The position numbers were made by a program, and so were the translations under genes. DNA of 64,000 nucleotides from Apricaphanius iberus (taxonomy: Eukaryota > Chordata > Actinopteri > Cyprinodontiformes > Aphaniidae): contig JAPXFQ010001678.1 of assembly GCA_028564705.1 (NCBI GenBank), positions 620,001-684,000 on the forward strand. Reading direction: 5' to 3'. Of the stretch, positions 1 to 12,328 are shown in pieces. A model generated the notes under the pieces. It saw nothing but the letters and a program-made list of their open reading frames with translations. It was not told the origin of the DNA and ran no database searches. Positions within the stretch are counted from its first letter, which is position 1. Each line of letters begins with the position of its first letter.

Positions 1-9
1 CTTATACCT

Positions 10-165
10 TTAGCTGCCAGACGGCTCATTGTATTGTTTGGGATACCTTCTCTTCAAGTGAGTAAACAAGTTTAAGGTGTTGCGATCACTTGCCTTTACA
101 CTCTCCTTGCAAATTTTGCAAATATTGTTTGTTTCCTCTTTGTCGTCTGGTGAAAAAAACCAAAC
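10..165 (-). pseudogene. hAT transposase N-terminal fragment with BED zinc finger
   Basis: Read on the minus strand, an open stretch ends at a stop at 12-10. It carries a BED-type zinc finger: a CxxC pair (ICKICKE), then NTLNLFTHLKRRYPKQY, the usual Asn-Leu-x-x-His-Leu run of ZBED/hAT proteins. In that family the finger sits near the N-terminus and binds element ends. Only about 45 codons remain before the stop and the window edge, so the catalytic domain is absent or outside the window. The second metal-binding His is Tyr here (HLKRRYP), a sign of decay. It could instead be a domesticated ZBED exon, but the stop and the repeat context argue for a dead transposon. Confidence 0.65.
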
Positions 166-170
166 CAGTT

Positions 171-999
171 CCATTCAACGGATGAGGACTTCGACTTCGG
201 AACGAAAACTTCATTTACGCTCTCAGACGCGGCAACGCCATACTTGTTTACAGGTTGCGCACATGCAAAGGGGGAGGGAGGAGCGAGCCAGTAGCACTTC
301 CCACTGCCTCAACATAGAAACAATTTGGCTACCAATTTTGCCAATACTCACTTTATTGGAAGCTCATTTTAACAGTCAGGCTGGAAATAGACTTACTTTT
401 TAATCTCACATTGACACCAGGAACTATAAAGCAACAAGCTGTGTTTTGGGGATGTTTGCTTGCTCACTGACGTACTACTGGAGAGTTCCACTAGGGGACA
501 GACTACATAAGTCTCACCCTGCATCCCAATCCCTAGTATTTACACCATGCTACTTAGCAGCTGCTACTTGCCCGTTGATGCAGTGTATACTGCGTAGCAA
601 ACGAGCGAGTAGTAGGCCTGAAATCGGACGTACTGCTCCACCATTTTACCTGGATGTTTACGTTACGTGACCTGTGGTCCCGTCCTCGGTAACATACGTT
701 GCTCTTCTTCCACGATTTTGAGGCTTACGCTTCCTTGTGGGATAGCGTAGCGTGCATCAGATTTCACTTTGGCGGCAGTACACATTCGGGAACTTTAAGC
801 TTACTACCCCGATCCATACTAGAGATTCGGATCCACTACAGCGCTCGCTTGCTGCCTTTCGCCTGCTACGTAGTAGGCATAGTAGGGGTATTCGGATGCA
901 GGGTCAGACTCCGGGCCAAAACGAACATGGAGACTGTAAAGGAGATAATCAGCCGTTTCGGATTACGACAGAAAAAGACAGCAGCAGTGTTGCTGAAAG
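171..999. other. Unassigned stretch, possibly 5' part of the hAT element
   Basis: No gene is recognisable. Short open frames on both strands lack known motifs. The hAT BED-finger fragment points left and a hAT-like terminus lies at 2834, so this stretch plus 2605-2834 may be the 5' non-coding part of one hAT, split by the Tc1 at 1000. This is inference. Confidence 0.3.
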
Positions 1000-2604
1000 T
1001 ACAGTGGGGCAAAAAAGTATTTAGCTAGCCACCGATTGTGCAAGTTCTCCCACTTAAAATAATGATAGAGGTCAGTAATTTTCATCATAGGTACACTTCA
1101 ACTGTGAGAGACAGAATTTGGAAAAAATATCCAGGAATTCACGTTATAGGATTTTTAAATAATTTATTTGTAAATTATGGTGGAAAATAAGTATTTGGTC
1201 ACTTCAAACTAGGAAGATCTCTGGCTCTCACAGACATGTAACTTCTTCTTTAAGAAGCTCTTCTGTCCTCCACTCGTTACCGTATTAATGGCACCTGTTT
1301 GAACTCGTTATCTATATAAAAGACACCTGTCCACAGCCTCAAACAGTCAGACTCCAAACTCCACTATGGCCAAGACCAAAGAGCTTTCGGAGGACACCAG
1401 GAAAAGAAGACCTGCACCTGACTGGGAAGAGTGAATCTACAATAGGCAAGCAGCTTGGTGTGAAAAAATCAACTGTGGGAGCAATTATCAGAAAATGGAA
1501 GACATACAAGACCACTGATAATCTCCCTCGATCTGGGGCTCCACGCAAGCTTTCATCCCGTGGGGTCAAAATGATCATGAGATTGGTGAGCAAAAATCCC
1601 AGAACCACACGGGAGGACCTGGTGAATGACCTGCAGAGAGCTGGGACCAAAGTAACAAAGGTTACCATCAGTAACACACTACAACGACAGGGAATCAAAT
1701 CCTGCAGTGCCAGACGTGTCCCCCTGCTTAAGCCAGTGCATGTCCAGGCCCGTCTGAAGTTTGCCAGAGAGCACATGGATGATACAGCAGAGGATTGGGA
1801 GAATGTCATGTGGTCAGATGAAACCAAAGTAGAACTTTTTGGTATAAACTCAACTCGTCGTGTTTGGAGGAAGAAGAATACTGAGTTGCATCCCAAGAAC
1901 ACCATACCTACTGTGAAGCATGGGGGTGGAAACATCATGCTTTGGGGCTGTTTTTTCTGCTAAGGGGACAGGACGGCTGATCCGTATTAAGGAAAGAATG
2001 AATGGGGCCATGCATCGTGAGATTTTGAGCCAAAACCTCCTTCCATCAGTGAGAGCTTTGAAGATGAAACGTGGCTGGGTCTTCCAACATGACAATGATC
2101 CCAAACACACCGCCCGGGCAAACGAAGGAGTGGCTCCGTAGGAAGCATTTGAAAGTCCTGGAGTGGCCTAGCCAGTCTCCAGACCTCAAACCCATAGAAA
2201 ATCTGTGGAGGGAGTTGAAAGTCTGTGTTGCTCGGCGACAGCCCCAAAACATCACTGCTCTCGAGAAAATCTGCATGGAGGAATGGGCCAAAATACCAGC
2301 TACTGTGTGTGCAAACCTGGTAAAGACCTATAGTAATCGTTTGACCTCTGTTATTGCCAACAAAGGTTATATTACAAAGTATTGAGTTGAATTTTTGTTA
2401 TTGACCAAATACTTATTTTCCACCATAATTTACAAATAAATTATTTAAAAATTCTACAATGTGAATTCCTGGATTTTTTTTTTCACATTCTGTCTCTCAC
2501 AGTTGAAGTGTACCTATGATGAAAATTACTGACCTCTGTCATCATTTTAAGTGGGAGAACTTGCACAATCGGTGGCTGACTAAATACTTTTTTGCCCCAC
2601 TGTA
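1000..2604 (+). mobile_element. Tc1-like transposon with about 205-bp terminal inverted repeats
   Basis: The ends are TACAGTGGGGCAAAAAAGTA on the left and its reverse complement on the right, with a TA target site at each end. The inverted repeat continues inward to about 1203 and from about 2398, including the block GGTGGAAAATAAGTATTTGG. Length is 1.6 kb, normal for fish Tc1 elements. The transposase inside is broken. It appears inserted in an older hAT element. Confidence 0.93.
1366..2385 (+). pseudogene. Tc1 transposase, frameshifted
   Basis: The reading starts at ATG 1366 ([12 protein letters not shown]) and must change frame several times: near 1400, near 1960 after WGCF, and near 2115 after NDPKHTA. 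It ends at the stop at 2383-2385. Recognisable parts are an N-terminal helix-turn-helix ([11 protein letters not shown], 1463-1497), the first catalytic Asp in WSDETKVE, the second in QHDNDPKHT and the Glu in [13 protein letters not shown]. The spacing would be the DD34E of Tc1 if the frames were intact. The enzyme would cut and paste the element at TA sites. This copy cannot encode it. Confidence 0.93.
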
Positions 2605-2659
2605 TGTAAGACCATATTTATCTATTGTTGCTTGTTTTCCTAAAGCTTTTGCTGCCATG

Positions 2660-2834
2660 TACTAAATATATCTTTTTGCTGAAGAACATTTAAAAAATAG
2701 TAACGCACAGTGGCTTAAACAAGTAATTCAATCTGATTATCTGTATGCAAATAGTAACGTGTTAGATTAGTTGTTACTGAAAAAGTGGTCATATTAGGAG
2801 TAACGCACTAAGTAGCGCATTACCGGCAACACTG
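2660..2834 (-). repeat. hAT-like element terminus
   Basis: The stretch ends with ACCGGCAACACTG, so on the minus strand it begins CAGTGTTGCCGGTAATGCG and continues with repeated GCGTTACT motifs. This is typical of teleost hAT ends. It is a plausible 5' end for the BED-finger fragment at 10-165, interrupted by the Tc1 at 1000-2604. Confidence 0.5.
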
Positions 2835-3518
2835 CAGATTGCCGAGGTTCATAATCTGCAGATACCAATCTGATACAGATCCAAACAGTACTGTTAGTAC
2901 CATTTTCCATACTTGTAACTTGGACTCAGATTTGAAGGTAATAATATTTTAACACACTTTTAGGAAACTACTAAAAACTAATAACGTTATGTTTATATAT
3001 TTATTCCATTCCAGTTTAGTACATGTGGTGTAAAAAATGCATGTTGGTGTTTAGGATCTAGACTTCCAGCATTGAAAAGTAGGGCTGGATGATATAGAAA
3101 AAGAGCATATCGATAAAGGAATAGCCATATTGATCGATATCGATAAATATCACAAAATGTTAAATACATATTTTAAGTGCCTCTCCAGTCATTTTATTAT
3201 TCTTCAATTAACTAATTTTAACTAAAAATTAAATTTATTTATTTTTCAAACACTTATTTTTATCATAACTAAATTTGTAAGACACAGAAACAAATCAAGA
3301 GACTTGAGTAACATCATTAATTACAAAGAAAAGTGATAGACCATTATATTATACATGTTTTTAATTGTTAGTAATTTAAATTAAAGGCTTATCTTGATAA
3401 TTTTTAATCTACTAAAAATGTTATGACACTTTATAATATTAATGGTTGGAACCTTTGGTTTAGTTTGTCAATAAAGCTTATTTTAATTCACTTCAGCTCT
3501 GGTTTAGCTGTTGGCTAA

Positions 3519-4285
3519 TGGTACATTCAGACCAAGGGCTTTGTCAGCGTCAAGATTACATGTTAAGTCTATGGTGGAGGCCGTTGGAGGAGCGTCACGG
3601 TCTCTGCGGTGCTTTGTGAGCTTTGGTTCCGTCAACTTTTCAAGCTTTTCCTGCTTTTCAAGCTTCAAAGCTCATAAAGCCAGCAAAGCAGAAGTTCAGC
3701 TAGTTTAACTTTGGACGGACCCAATGCAGTTAACGCAGTGCGGCAACCAATCAGAGCGTCTCACTGTAGTTATGTCACTTTACACGTATTTTGAATGAAG
3801 TGAAAACATTTTCAACAAACGCAGATTTCAAAAATCTGAAATAACACCGAAGTCAGATGGATAGGGGCTCCTACGGAGGAACAGAGCACCTGTAGTTGGT
3901 GTCCTTGTAGGAGATTTGAGCTCCGGTCCGGCCCAGGAGGTCGTAAAATTAGGTGCGCAGGACAGACGGAAGTAGAGCTGAAAGCGAACCTCATCCATAA
4001 GCAGCTCCTGGAGCATATGGTTAAACTCCCCAAACTCAGAACGCATTTGAAGAATGAGCGCTGATGCTCCCAATGTCAAGGTTGTCTAGCTTTATCAAGC
4101 AAATAAAGCCAATCCACTTTCTAGTTACGTTCCACCATAGTTCAGAACGTGCGGCAACAGAGGAAGCCCCGCCCACTCGTTTTTTCCTCAGAAGCAGGCT
4201 ATGGAAGCCAAAAAGTACATGCGTCAAACTTCATCCGTTGAATGCGTTGCCTGACACAGACCAACTGTGGGGTGTGAATGCACCA
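3519..4285 (-). mobile_element. PIF/Harbinger deletion derivative A
   Basis: The ends are TGGTACATTCAGACC and GGTGTGAATGCACCA (inverted). TAA flanks at 3516-3518 and 4286-4288 are the 3-bp TWA target duplication of Harbinger elements. It shares ends and interior with the copy at 33480-34306. It is inserted in the hAT at 3080-6499. Confidence 0.85.
3850..4079 (-). pseudogene. Harbinger transposase N-terminal exon, decayed
   Basis: On the minus strand the text reads FGEFNHMLQELLMDEVRFQLYFRLS, then a frameshifted version of the segment that in the sister copy reads YDLLGCIGAQTSYQDTNYRR. This is the region before the DDE core of HARBI1-like nucleases. No catalytic part remains. Confidence 0.75.
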
Positions 4286-4846
4286 TAAAGCTAACCAGCT
4301 AATCAGAGTGTAGACGGAGCCCAGAACACTGAGCATAGTCACTGAGAGCTGAAGCCGGTTGTGTTTTTAAAGCGTTTTCCAATTCTGTGGACCAGGGCAG
4401 AAACGAGGGGACATTTTAAAAGCCAAAGGTGTTGTTAGCAGCGCGACCACAGATATTACCAGTGCAACCTGGGTACGTTTCCTGTGTCTACAGATCCGCA
4501 GTGAGCCGGAGGAGGGGAGTCCTGCTTGAAATATCTGATGGTAGTATATTATATTATATTTCGTTTATCGCTACGTTTAGTGTTTTAGTGCGTCGAGGAT
4601 CGGTTCAAAACAGGTCGCAATCTTTACCTGGACCACTGAAACATTTATCCAGAACGACTTCCTCCGCTGCTCCCTTGCTGTGACATCTGACCATGGCAAA
4701 GTTATGCAGATGGTTCACTTAGGGACTATCAAAAAATTCAGCTTCAGGTCAAATAATTTCATCCTTTTTGTGGGTTGAAAGGAGAGGGGTGGCTGACAGA
4801 GCTGCGTGGGTCAGCGTTAATGATTTGTTTGGAGTAATGACTGTTG

Positions 4847-6346
4847 AAGAACTGCAGCTATCGATTCTTTTTGTAATCGATTAATTGAGCCCTTTATCGA
4901 TTCAATTAATCGAATAATCTGATATTTTTTTTACGTTTTTAAATAACCAAAACAAATCATGCATAACGAAACATTTTGTGGCTGTAAAATGATCAAGCAT
5001 TTTCCTTTCATCTCTCAAAACAACAGAGAACTTCAAATCCAACATTTGGCTCCAAAACTGAGCCGATTTACAATATTTATTTAATTATTTGACAAAATAA
5101 CAGTCAACAGCAATAATGTAACATAATTAACTAAATATTCCATCCATTTTTTTTGAAAAGTTGCAACGCATTTGTGATTTTCTTCTTCGCCAATCACTTA
5201 AATTGTTTGAAAAGCAAGCAGAGTTTGAGATAACGTTGTCACAAAAACCTTAGTAAAACAAAATGACTTTAAATGTGCTTTTAACAGTTCAAAACTCTAA
5301 AATGTGACCAGCTCAGATTGGGTATCCACTAGAAGAACATCTCTGCTTTTATTTTGATGTTACAGTTCCAGACCCACCCTGGGTCTGGTACTGACCCTCT
5401 TTATTCACCTCCTGGATAAGCCCCTGCTCAGCAGCACTGAACATCTAGGAATAATCACTTATTAATCATTCTAAATACTCACATGATTCTCTGTGTCAGG
5501 AGAGAGTGAGAACATATTTTTCATTCTTACTTTGGTCACAGCGCATCATGAAGTCTGGTGATTTTTGTTGCTGTAACTGTGATGTTGGAGCATTTTTTTG
5601 TTGCAGATAGTGACGTTACGGCACTTAAAACTCTTGTTTTCATCCGTCCACATACAGATACCGAAAACAGAGAAAACACAGTTCTCCACTGTGGCCAGAG
5701 TTTTTTAAAAGATTCGTTTTTTTGTGCCGAAAATCTGCGTTTATGTGTGGATGACAGACCAAACCTTAGAGAAATATCTCCGCTTTGTGAGATACCCAGC
5801 TACGTGTGGACAAAGTTCCCTCTCAATGGAACGTGAATAAGTTTACGACTTAAAAGCATCAAAGCTAAACATATCTAGTCAAACAGCATCATGACATCGC
5901 TACTAATACTGTATTAAAATTAGCGAACATCAATGTATACAGGCTTTGGTTATGTTACCTTGTTTCTGCAACGCTTGGTGAAAAATCATGTGGATGTTTT
6001 CTGATGCTGGATCACTGAGCTTGTACTGCTGTGATAAGCCAGGATTACTGTGCAGTACTTACACTGTACTTTATCTTCTTTTTTTTTAGAACGCAACAAT
6101 CCCAAACTTTACACATTTGCTGCCGTTTATGGGCATCTTTACTGCCATCACGCCAACTAAATCCAAACTGTATCACTCGCAAACGTTTTGCTTCGCACAG
6201 GTGCCCAAAACAACCATCCGTGTGGAACAATTTGATCCCTGCTCGTATGTGTCATAGGAATTTAACAAGGCTTCTACGCAGGGATTTGCCTTGAGCAATT
6301 TTTGGAAGCGAGTAAATCGAGTACTCGACGAATCGCTGCAGCCCTA
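4847..6346. mobile_element. hAT-type element nested in the outer hAT
   Basis: The right end on the minus strand begins TAGGGCTGCAGCGATTCGTC and the left end begins AAGAACTGCAGCTATCGATT. A perfect 8-bp duplication GACTGTTG flanks it (4839-4846 and 6347-6354). No intact transposase is seen. A partial second copy of its right half lies at 10350-10846. Confidence 0.85.
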
Positions 6347-6507
6347 GACTGTTGTATTAAGCTACCTGATAGGCTATAATGAAAAAAATTAGGTTACATT
6401 TTTTTTTTCTACCGAACTTTTTTATAGACTCCTTTTTTTCTAACGCACCACACATGTATCAATCGACATATACTGCTATCGAATTATCGTCCAGCCCTAA
6501 TGAAAAG

Positions 6508-8516
6508 TTGCAAGTACTGACCCTTACTGTTAGCTTGTGTACAAGGGTATAAAGGTGCTGTATAATGTGCATAAAAGAAGAATTGAAATGAATAAGCGTA
6601 CAACGTACAACTGGTAAAATGTAAGAAAGCTGAGATAGGTAAGAGCTAGCCCAAAGAGCTAGCTTCCAGACTGTTTCACACAGCTGACATGCTACAGGTA
6701 GAAACTCTTCAGATATGACCGTCGCCAGTTCAGTTTACAGATATCTACATTTTTGGATCATCATTTCTCAACTTTACACAGCAGAAGCAAAGAAGGCACA
6801 CACATATATTAACATCAACATACCTCCAGTGTGGGAGATAGGCAGATCGTTCATGAGAATGGATATCCTGGATGGGTAGATAATCCACTCTAACTAAGCC
6901 ATAGATGGCGGTGTATTTCGTCAGCTGGAAACCTATTAAATATTATTACTATCCTTTTTTCTTATATTTGTGTAGCCTACAGCGCTGCACATGTTAACCA
7001 TGCTGATCGAATTTTCCTTAACCGCCATGTAGCGCAGATCTATTGGCAACTGTCAGCTATAACAACAATGGTAGGCAGTGGGGGCGATTGGTCTTTCTGC
7101 CCTCCAAAGAAAAGCTGGGGGGTGGGGGCTTGGGTGGTTGATGTCACGTTTCAATGTGTCCATGGAAATAATTTAATATATCGGTTGGCCTCTAGTTCAC
7201 AGCATATTTTAATCATTATTTTCATCCACATGCTATTATTTTCATATGATAGTTGTCTTGTGCATTCTTTATTAGTCCAGTCAGTGGCTATATAAACAGT
7301 CTTTTACAGTGCAGTGTAAGATTCTAGTGATTGTATAAATTATTAAGTACAACTCTTGTATTTATTCTTGAATTTAAGTCAACCAAGTGGGCCCATTATT
7401 GGCTTTAACTTACAACCTCAACCATATTTTATCTTTGATTCGATGTCGGGTAACAATTGATTCAACAAGTGCATCCCATGTCCAAGTATTTGATCTCTAA
7501 AGAGTCCTGTATTTTATTTCCCCCCCAAAAAGTTCCATCCTTAAGTTATTTCATACACCAGCGCAATTTAGTGTAAATCAGACCAATCCTGTATATATCA
7601 ATATAAAGCTAGAATATAAACCAAAGTAAGAGAAATGCCAAGCTGTAGGCCAATTGAAGTGTGCTTCATTGTTCAAACGACATTAATTGTTCTACCGTGT
7701 CCGGCCTCGCTCTCTATTATAAGTCTCTGTAGGGATGAGGGGTCCCAGTGGATCAACCTACAGTCACACACTTACAGTCCTAGTTCTCCGCAATATTGGT
7801 CCTTCGCATTACTTCACCAATATTAGCAAAATAGAGATAATTAGGACATCAATGATTACAAGTGATGCAACAGGACGACCACGGCAGACACCTGCACACA
7901 TCTAGGTCAGCCTCCCAATGCCCTTCAAGCCTTATACTGCCATTCATTTGGATGACAACTTAAGCACCAGTGCACAGCAACTGCAGTCACTCAGCCTACA
8001 GACCGGATCTGTTACTCAAGGTGACCAGCTTCTCCCAGCCCTTGGGCACCAACCCTGCCATTGCCCAGCATCAGCAGTTGCTAAGGTTAGTCAGTGAAAT
8101 CATCCCCAGAAGCCAGCTCATATACCAACTTATCAACATCATGTGGAAGGCCTTTATATCCTGCCCTGAGAGAATGCAGCCTACAAAGTCAAGCCCTCTC
8201 AGACTACTGCCTCAGTGAGCCCAGTTATCACTATTATTAGTGCAAGCTTACCCAAACATCCAGCCAGATGATCCGACCTGGGTAAGCCCACAAGCAGTCC
8301 ACATGCTACCAGCTTTACTCACTACCAGTCTCTCCAGCATAGTATTACGGTCCAAAGTTACAACACTCAGTACCCAAAGACACAGCCATGGCCAAAGAGA
8401 CATTATAACCCATTCCCTACCAGCACAATAAACATCTACAGCACAGTTTGGAGTAGTGCTAAAACAACCATTCCACACAGCAATGAGCATGCTGCTGCTA
8501 ATAGTATATACAATAT
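6508..8516. other. No gene recognised
   Basis: Short open frames without known motifs. Positions 7630-8460 are less AT-rich than their surroundings and read like decayed coding or repeat DNA, but no family could be named. Confidence 0.4.
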
Positions 8517-9361
8517 ACAGGGTTTTTCCTGTCTCATTTTGAGGCAGAAATGGTACCATCCTAACCATGCGCCAACACATGCATAAATTCAGTGCATTCA
8601 ACTGACTCACTTTTTTTAAAGGCAAATTATTTTTTAGTTAAGTGTTATAGTAAGAATACGACAATTATCATGTTAAAGCATTCTTTTATTAAAACAATAT
8701 ACATACAAAAATAAGGAGCCAACTTTAAACTGAAAGTGCATTAAGTTGTAGGGATTTATCCACACATCTGGCCCCCAGATATTAACTTGTATTAATTTAA
8801 TTATTTTATTTGTACTATTCATAGCCTATTATTATTCTGTTCCATGTTTCATCACAATAAGCACTGAAGGCATAAACAGGTGTTGAAAATTGCATATCTA
8901 TTCAATTAATTACAGTTGAAAGCCAAAGGATTACGTGTTTTGTTTCTCAAATGTCAAGACATTAAAAATCCACATATAGCACAAGGATGGCAAATTTATA
9001 CGTATCCGCCGCAGAAGAATATGCGCAACAGTAAAATGCGTTCCCTTTGCAACCTTTGCTGGTTTTGTCCGTTCTGTGCAGAGAAACTTCAACTAAATTT
9101 ACAGATCAGAGTCCTGCAATAGAACGGGTCCCTGCAGCTAATCCACTGTTTCAGGTGGATAATTCAAATCTCTCTCTAGGAGCTAGTGATAGCGAGGATA
9201 AGCGGCATTCAGTGCAAAGTATGGAGAGATTTTCAGACATACTCTCTCCACACAATGGAAGTGGGAGTCAACCAAAAATATTATGTTAATATTTTTCACC
9301 TACCCACAGTAAAAAAAAAAAAAAAAACTTCCACCAGACCCATGACATTTAGATTATGTAA
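8517..9361 (+). repeat. Repeat family R1, copy A (terminus plus 5' half)
   Basis: Begins CAGGGTTTTTCCTG, a terminus shared with the reverse of 17191-17204. It contains the block around 9080-9190 whose translation (ETSTKFTDQSPAIERVPAAN) is also found in copy B. It ends in a poly-A run and ATGACATTTAGATTATGT, also seen in copy C. It looks like a DNA transposon of unknown family, probably hAT-like; no target duplication was established. Confidence 0.6.
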
Positions 9362-9477
9362 ATAGAAGTAACAGCACGATATTCATGTGCATTTATTAAC
9401 TTTGTCATAAACAACAGAATATGTATACAAATAAAATAAAAATACTCTTAAGTAAAAGACGTTTCCAACATAAATGA

Positions 9478-9665
9478 CTCCCAGACGATCTCGGCAGATG
9501 ACCGTTTATGCTGAGCCTGGTTCTGCTGGAGGTTTCTTCCTGTTAAAAGGAAGTTTTTCCTCTCCACTGTCGCTTCATGCTTGCTCAGTGTGAGGGATTG
9601 CTGAGAAGTCCCAACGCAATCTTCTGTGGTTCTCTAATTCCTAGATTAAACATTGTATTGTAATA
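9478..9665 (+). repeat. L2-type LINE 3' untranslated fragment
   Basis: Closely matches 39625-39740 in the large L2 of this window, including GGCAGATGACCG, AGTTTTTCCTCTCCACTGTC and TTGCTCAGTGTGAGGG. It is a 5'-truncated remnant with no coding sequence. Confidence 0.75.
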
Positions 9666-10349
9666 ACTTTTCTTGTAAAGTGAATAATAAGCAGGTTATA
9701 TTATTTTCTCAGATTTGCTCAAATATAAAATTACTTTACTACTACTATTATCACTAAATTATTATCATAATTATACAACATATAAAGTAGCAATAAAAAC
9801 TGATTTGCACAGCTAAAAATAAAAAACAGACAATACAAGCTGGCATAGTATGGCATCAACGGGCTTTCTGTGGTTGTAAATCTCTTAATTTCAGTTCATG
9901 ACACGTTCACAGTGCAGTGGTGACTACACAAATTAACAGCAAATATTTCTCCCTTATAAATAAACGAAAACACACTCTTACGAATCCGTTTGTCTTCACT
10001 AATTGAACGCTTGAAGGGAGGACTGAATTACCAAAATGACTCTGCTTCTCGTCTATGACGGCTCCGACAGCCTGGTTTAACAACAACGCCGCCGTGGACT
10101 TTAGGGAAATTAAAGGACCGGTCGGAGCAGCGGAGTTTGAAAGCTAACCCAGTTCACATAGCATTCTACCGGAAAACAGAGCCGTGTCACAGCGGGACTC
10201 ATGCTTTAGTATGAAAAGGAAAATACGATGGGCGTGCTAACCTCGTGCACAGCATGGCGTGGAATCACATCCTAAAATGCTGGTCATAAATTAGTAGCCG
10301 GCTGGACTTCATTGAGTTGTCGGTTATATAGCCGGCGCTTGTGGAAAGC
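9666..10349. other. No gene recognised
   Basis: AT-rich to about 10000, then a more GC-rich part at 10050-10290. No open frame or repeat that I can name. Confidence 0.4.
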
Positions 10350-10846
10350 CCTGAAAGCTAAACATCATATTTAGTCAAACAGCATCATGACATCCCCACA
10401 AATACTATATTAAAATTAGCGAACATCAATGTATACAGGCTTAGGCTACATTACCTTGTTTCTGCGACGCTTGGTGAAAAATCATTTGGATGTTTTCTGA
10501 TGCTGGATCACTGAGCTTGTACTGCTGTGGTACAGCAGGACTACTTTACAGTATTTACACTGTGCTATATCTTCTTTTTTTTTAGAATGTAACGATCCCA
10601 AACTTTACACATTTGCTGCTGTTAATGGGCATCTTTACTCCCATCGCACCAACTATATTAAAAATTTATCACGAGCTACTGTTGTGCTTTGCACTTATGC
10701 ATCTAAAACAACCATCTATGTGGAACAATCAGATTCCTGCTTGTATGTGAGCATCATAGGAATTTAACAAGGCTTCGAGGTAGAGTTTTTGCCTCGAGCA
10801 ATTTTGGAATTGAGTAAATCGAGTAACGCGACGATTCGCTGCAGCC
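10350..10846. repeat. Partial copy of the nested hAT (right half)
   Basis: Runs parallel to 5860-6346, sharing GTCAAACAGCATCATGACAT, TGATGCTGGATCACTGAGC and the right end CGATTCGCTGCAGCCC. The left half is missing and no target duplication is visible. Confidence 0.8.
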
Positions 10847-10851
10847 CGTCA

Positions 10852-11032
10852 CAAAAACACCCTTTTTTGTTTTTTCGTTTTTTGTTTAAAACAAAAAAAC
10901 GGATCAAGAACCTTTATCTGATAAACGGATATGGATAGCTCATTTTTGATATCGGTATTTCTGTTTTGAGTTAAGTTGCCTGACCTGGAAGTTCTCTCTG
11001 ATCTGCACATGCCATGTAGAGAGCCGTTTGTT

Positions 11033-11090
<58 letters not shown>

Positions 11091-11400
11091 CACAACAAAC
11101 GGACAGCTTGATTTTTCATATATGGATTAAGGATAACACAACAGAGATCGGTGTGTTATCATAATGATGGCTAGTTTGCTGATCAGGGAGGTCTGCTTAC
11201 ATTGGTAGGCGACACATTTAATGTAGGACACAAAGGTGATGTTCAACATACTGCTTAGTGTGCGGCTTTTGTCAGACTCCGAAACCAACACGCCATGAAA
11301 AGGAGAAATATTCTGGAGAAGGTCAGGAGGATTGAGGACGCCGTAAAGCATTATAAAGTCAAAGACGGGAGACCAGCTGGACCAGTTATAGGGTAAGCTA
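10852..11400. repeat. Partial copy related to the hAT at 57096-58196
   Basis: Contains the TTTTTCGTTTTTTGTTTAAA end motif and, at 11240-11395, a block matching the reverse complement of about 57610-57750 (TTCAACATACTGCTTAGTNTG, GGAGACCAGCTGGACCA). It is interrupted by a CA microsatellite. Confidence 0.65.
11035..11087. repeat. (CA)n microsatellite
   Basis: About 26 uninterrupted CA dinucleotides. Confidence 0.97.
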
Positions 11401-12328
11401 ATGCTAGCCTGCTGTAGTAGACTAAAAATAAGCTAAAGCCCAACGTAAATTTGTGTAAATACTGACATATTAAGGTTTAGTCATATGTATGCTTTGTGTG
11501 TGTTTCAGATAAGTACTGTAAAGTCATTGCAGCAAGTGTGTGTGTTTAACCAGCTTCTGTGTACGAGCTTGTCCCTGCATTGTATGAAAATTATATTTTT
11601 TATGTAATCTTGTAAATCTGTCTGTTCTGCAGTCTTCCGTTTTATTTTTTGATAAATATTCATTTCACCACTCAATTACTGCAAATCTGCTCAGAATCAT
11701 AAAAATGCTCAGACAAACTACACATCATTCATGTGCTCATGCACAGTACATGCAAATCCTGTAAGTAGTTTTACACTATTCTAGTCCATTTTTTATATTT
11801 GTTTAAGCAGGAAGAAGAGGGTCTCCATTGATCCATCCATCTATTATTTATACCCAGAGGTGTCTTACTTAAGTAGAAATTTTGAGTAATTTATATAAAT
11901 ATATAGTTTTAAATCATTTTTTACTTCTTATTAGTAAAAAAAATATCTTTCTGTTGTAATGAGGTCAATTAATAAAAAATTAAAACAAAATATATTTAAA
12001 AAAAACTGTCTGTATAGGACACACCTGATGACTTGAAGATGCAGATGTAGTGTAGCTGACCGCTAGCTATGAACCACTTCATAGTCCAGCCAGGACAAAG
12101 CAGTTGTATGTTGGCAAGTTCAAAGATGCCAATGGTAGAGACTCAGGCAAATACACCATTACAAATGGGCAACTAGTCATCATATTTTTTGCTCCATGAA
12201 ACATGTATTAATGCTCAGTAGTCCACATATAGTTATTTGATGTATTTGTATTTCACTGAAATGCATTAAATTTGATGGACACATGCAGCTAAAATAGGGG
12301 GCCTAAGGTATCCCTTATGTATAAATAT
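11401..12328. other. No gene recognised
   Basis: AT-rich sequence with short stop-interrupted frames only. Confidence 0.4.

Larger units (their letters stand above)
3080..6499. mobile_element. hAT-type element, 3.4 kb, host of two nested insertions
   Basis: The left end is TAGGGCTGGATGATAT and the right end reads ATTATCGTCCAGCCCTA. The flanks are TTGAAAAG (3072-3079) and ATGAAAAG (6500-6507), an 8-bp target duplication with one mismatch, as expected for hAT. No transposase of its own is visible. Removing the two nested elements (3519-4285 and 4847-6346) leaves about 1.15 kb of AT-rich, probably non-autonomous DNA. Confidence 0.8.

Noticed and set aside
1339..1938. 199-codon frame on the minus strand
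   Set aside because: Shadow of the Tc1 transposase, which explains the region on the + strand.
8248..8625. 125-codon minus-strand frame with Trp- and Met-rich peptide
   Set aside because: It runs into the R1 terminus at 8517 and has no recognisable domain or splice context.
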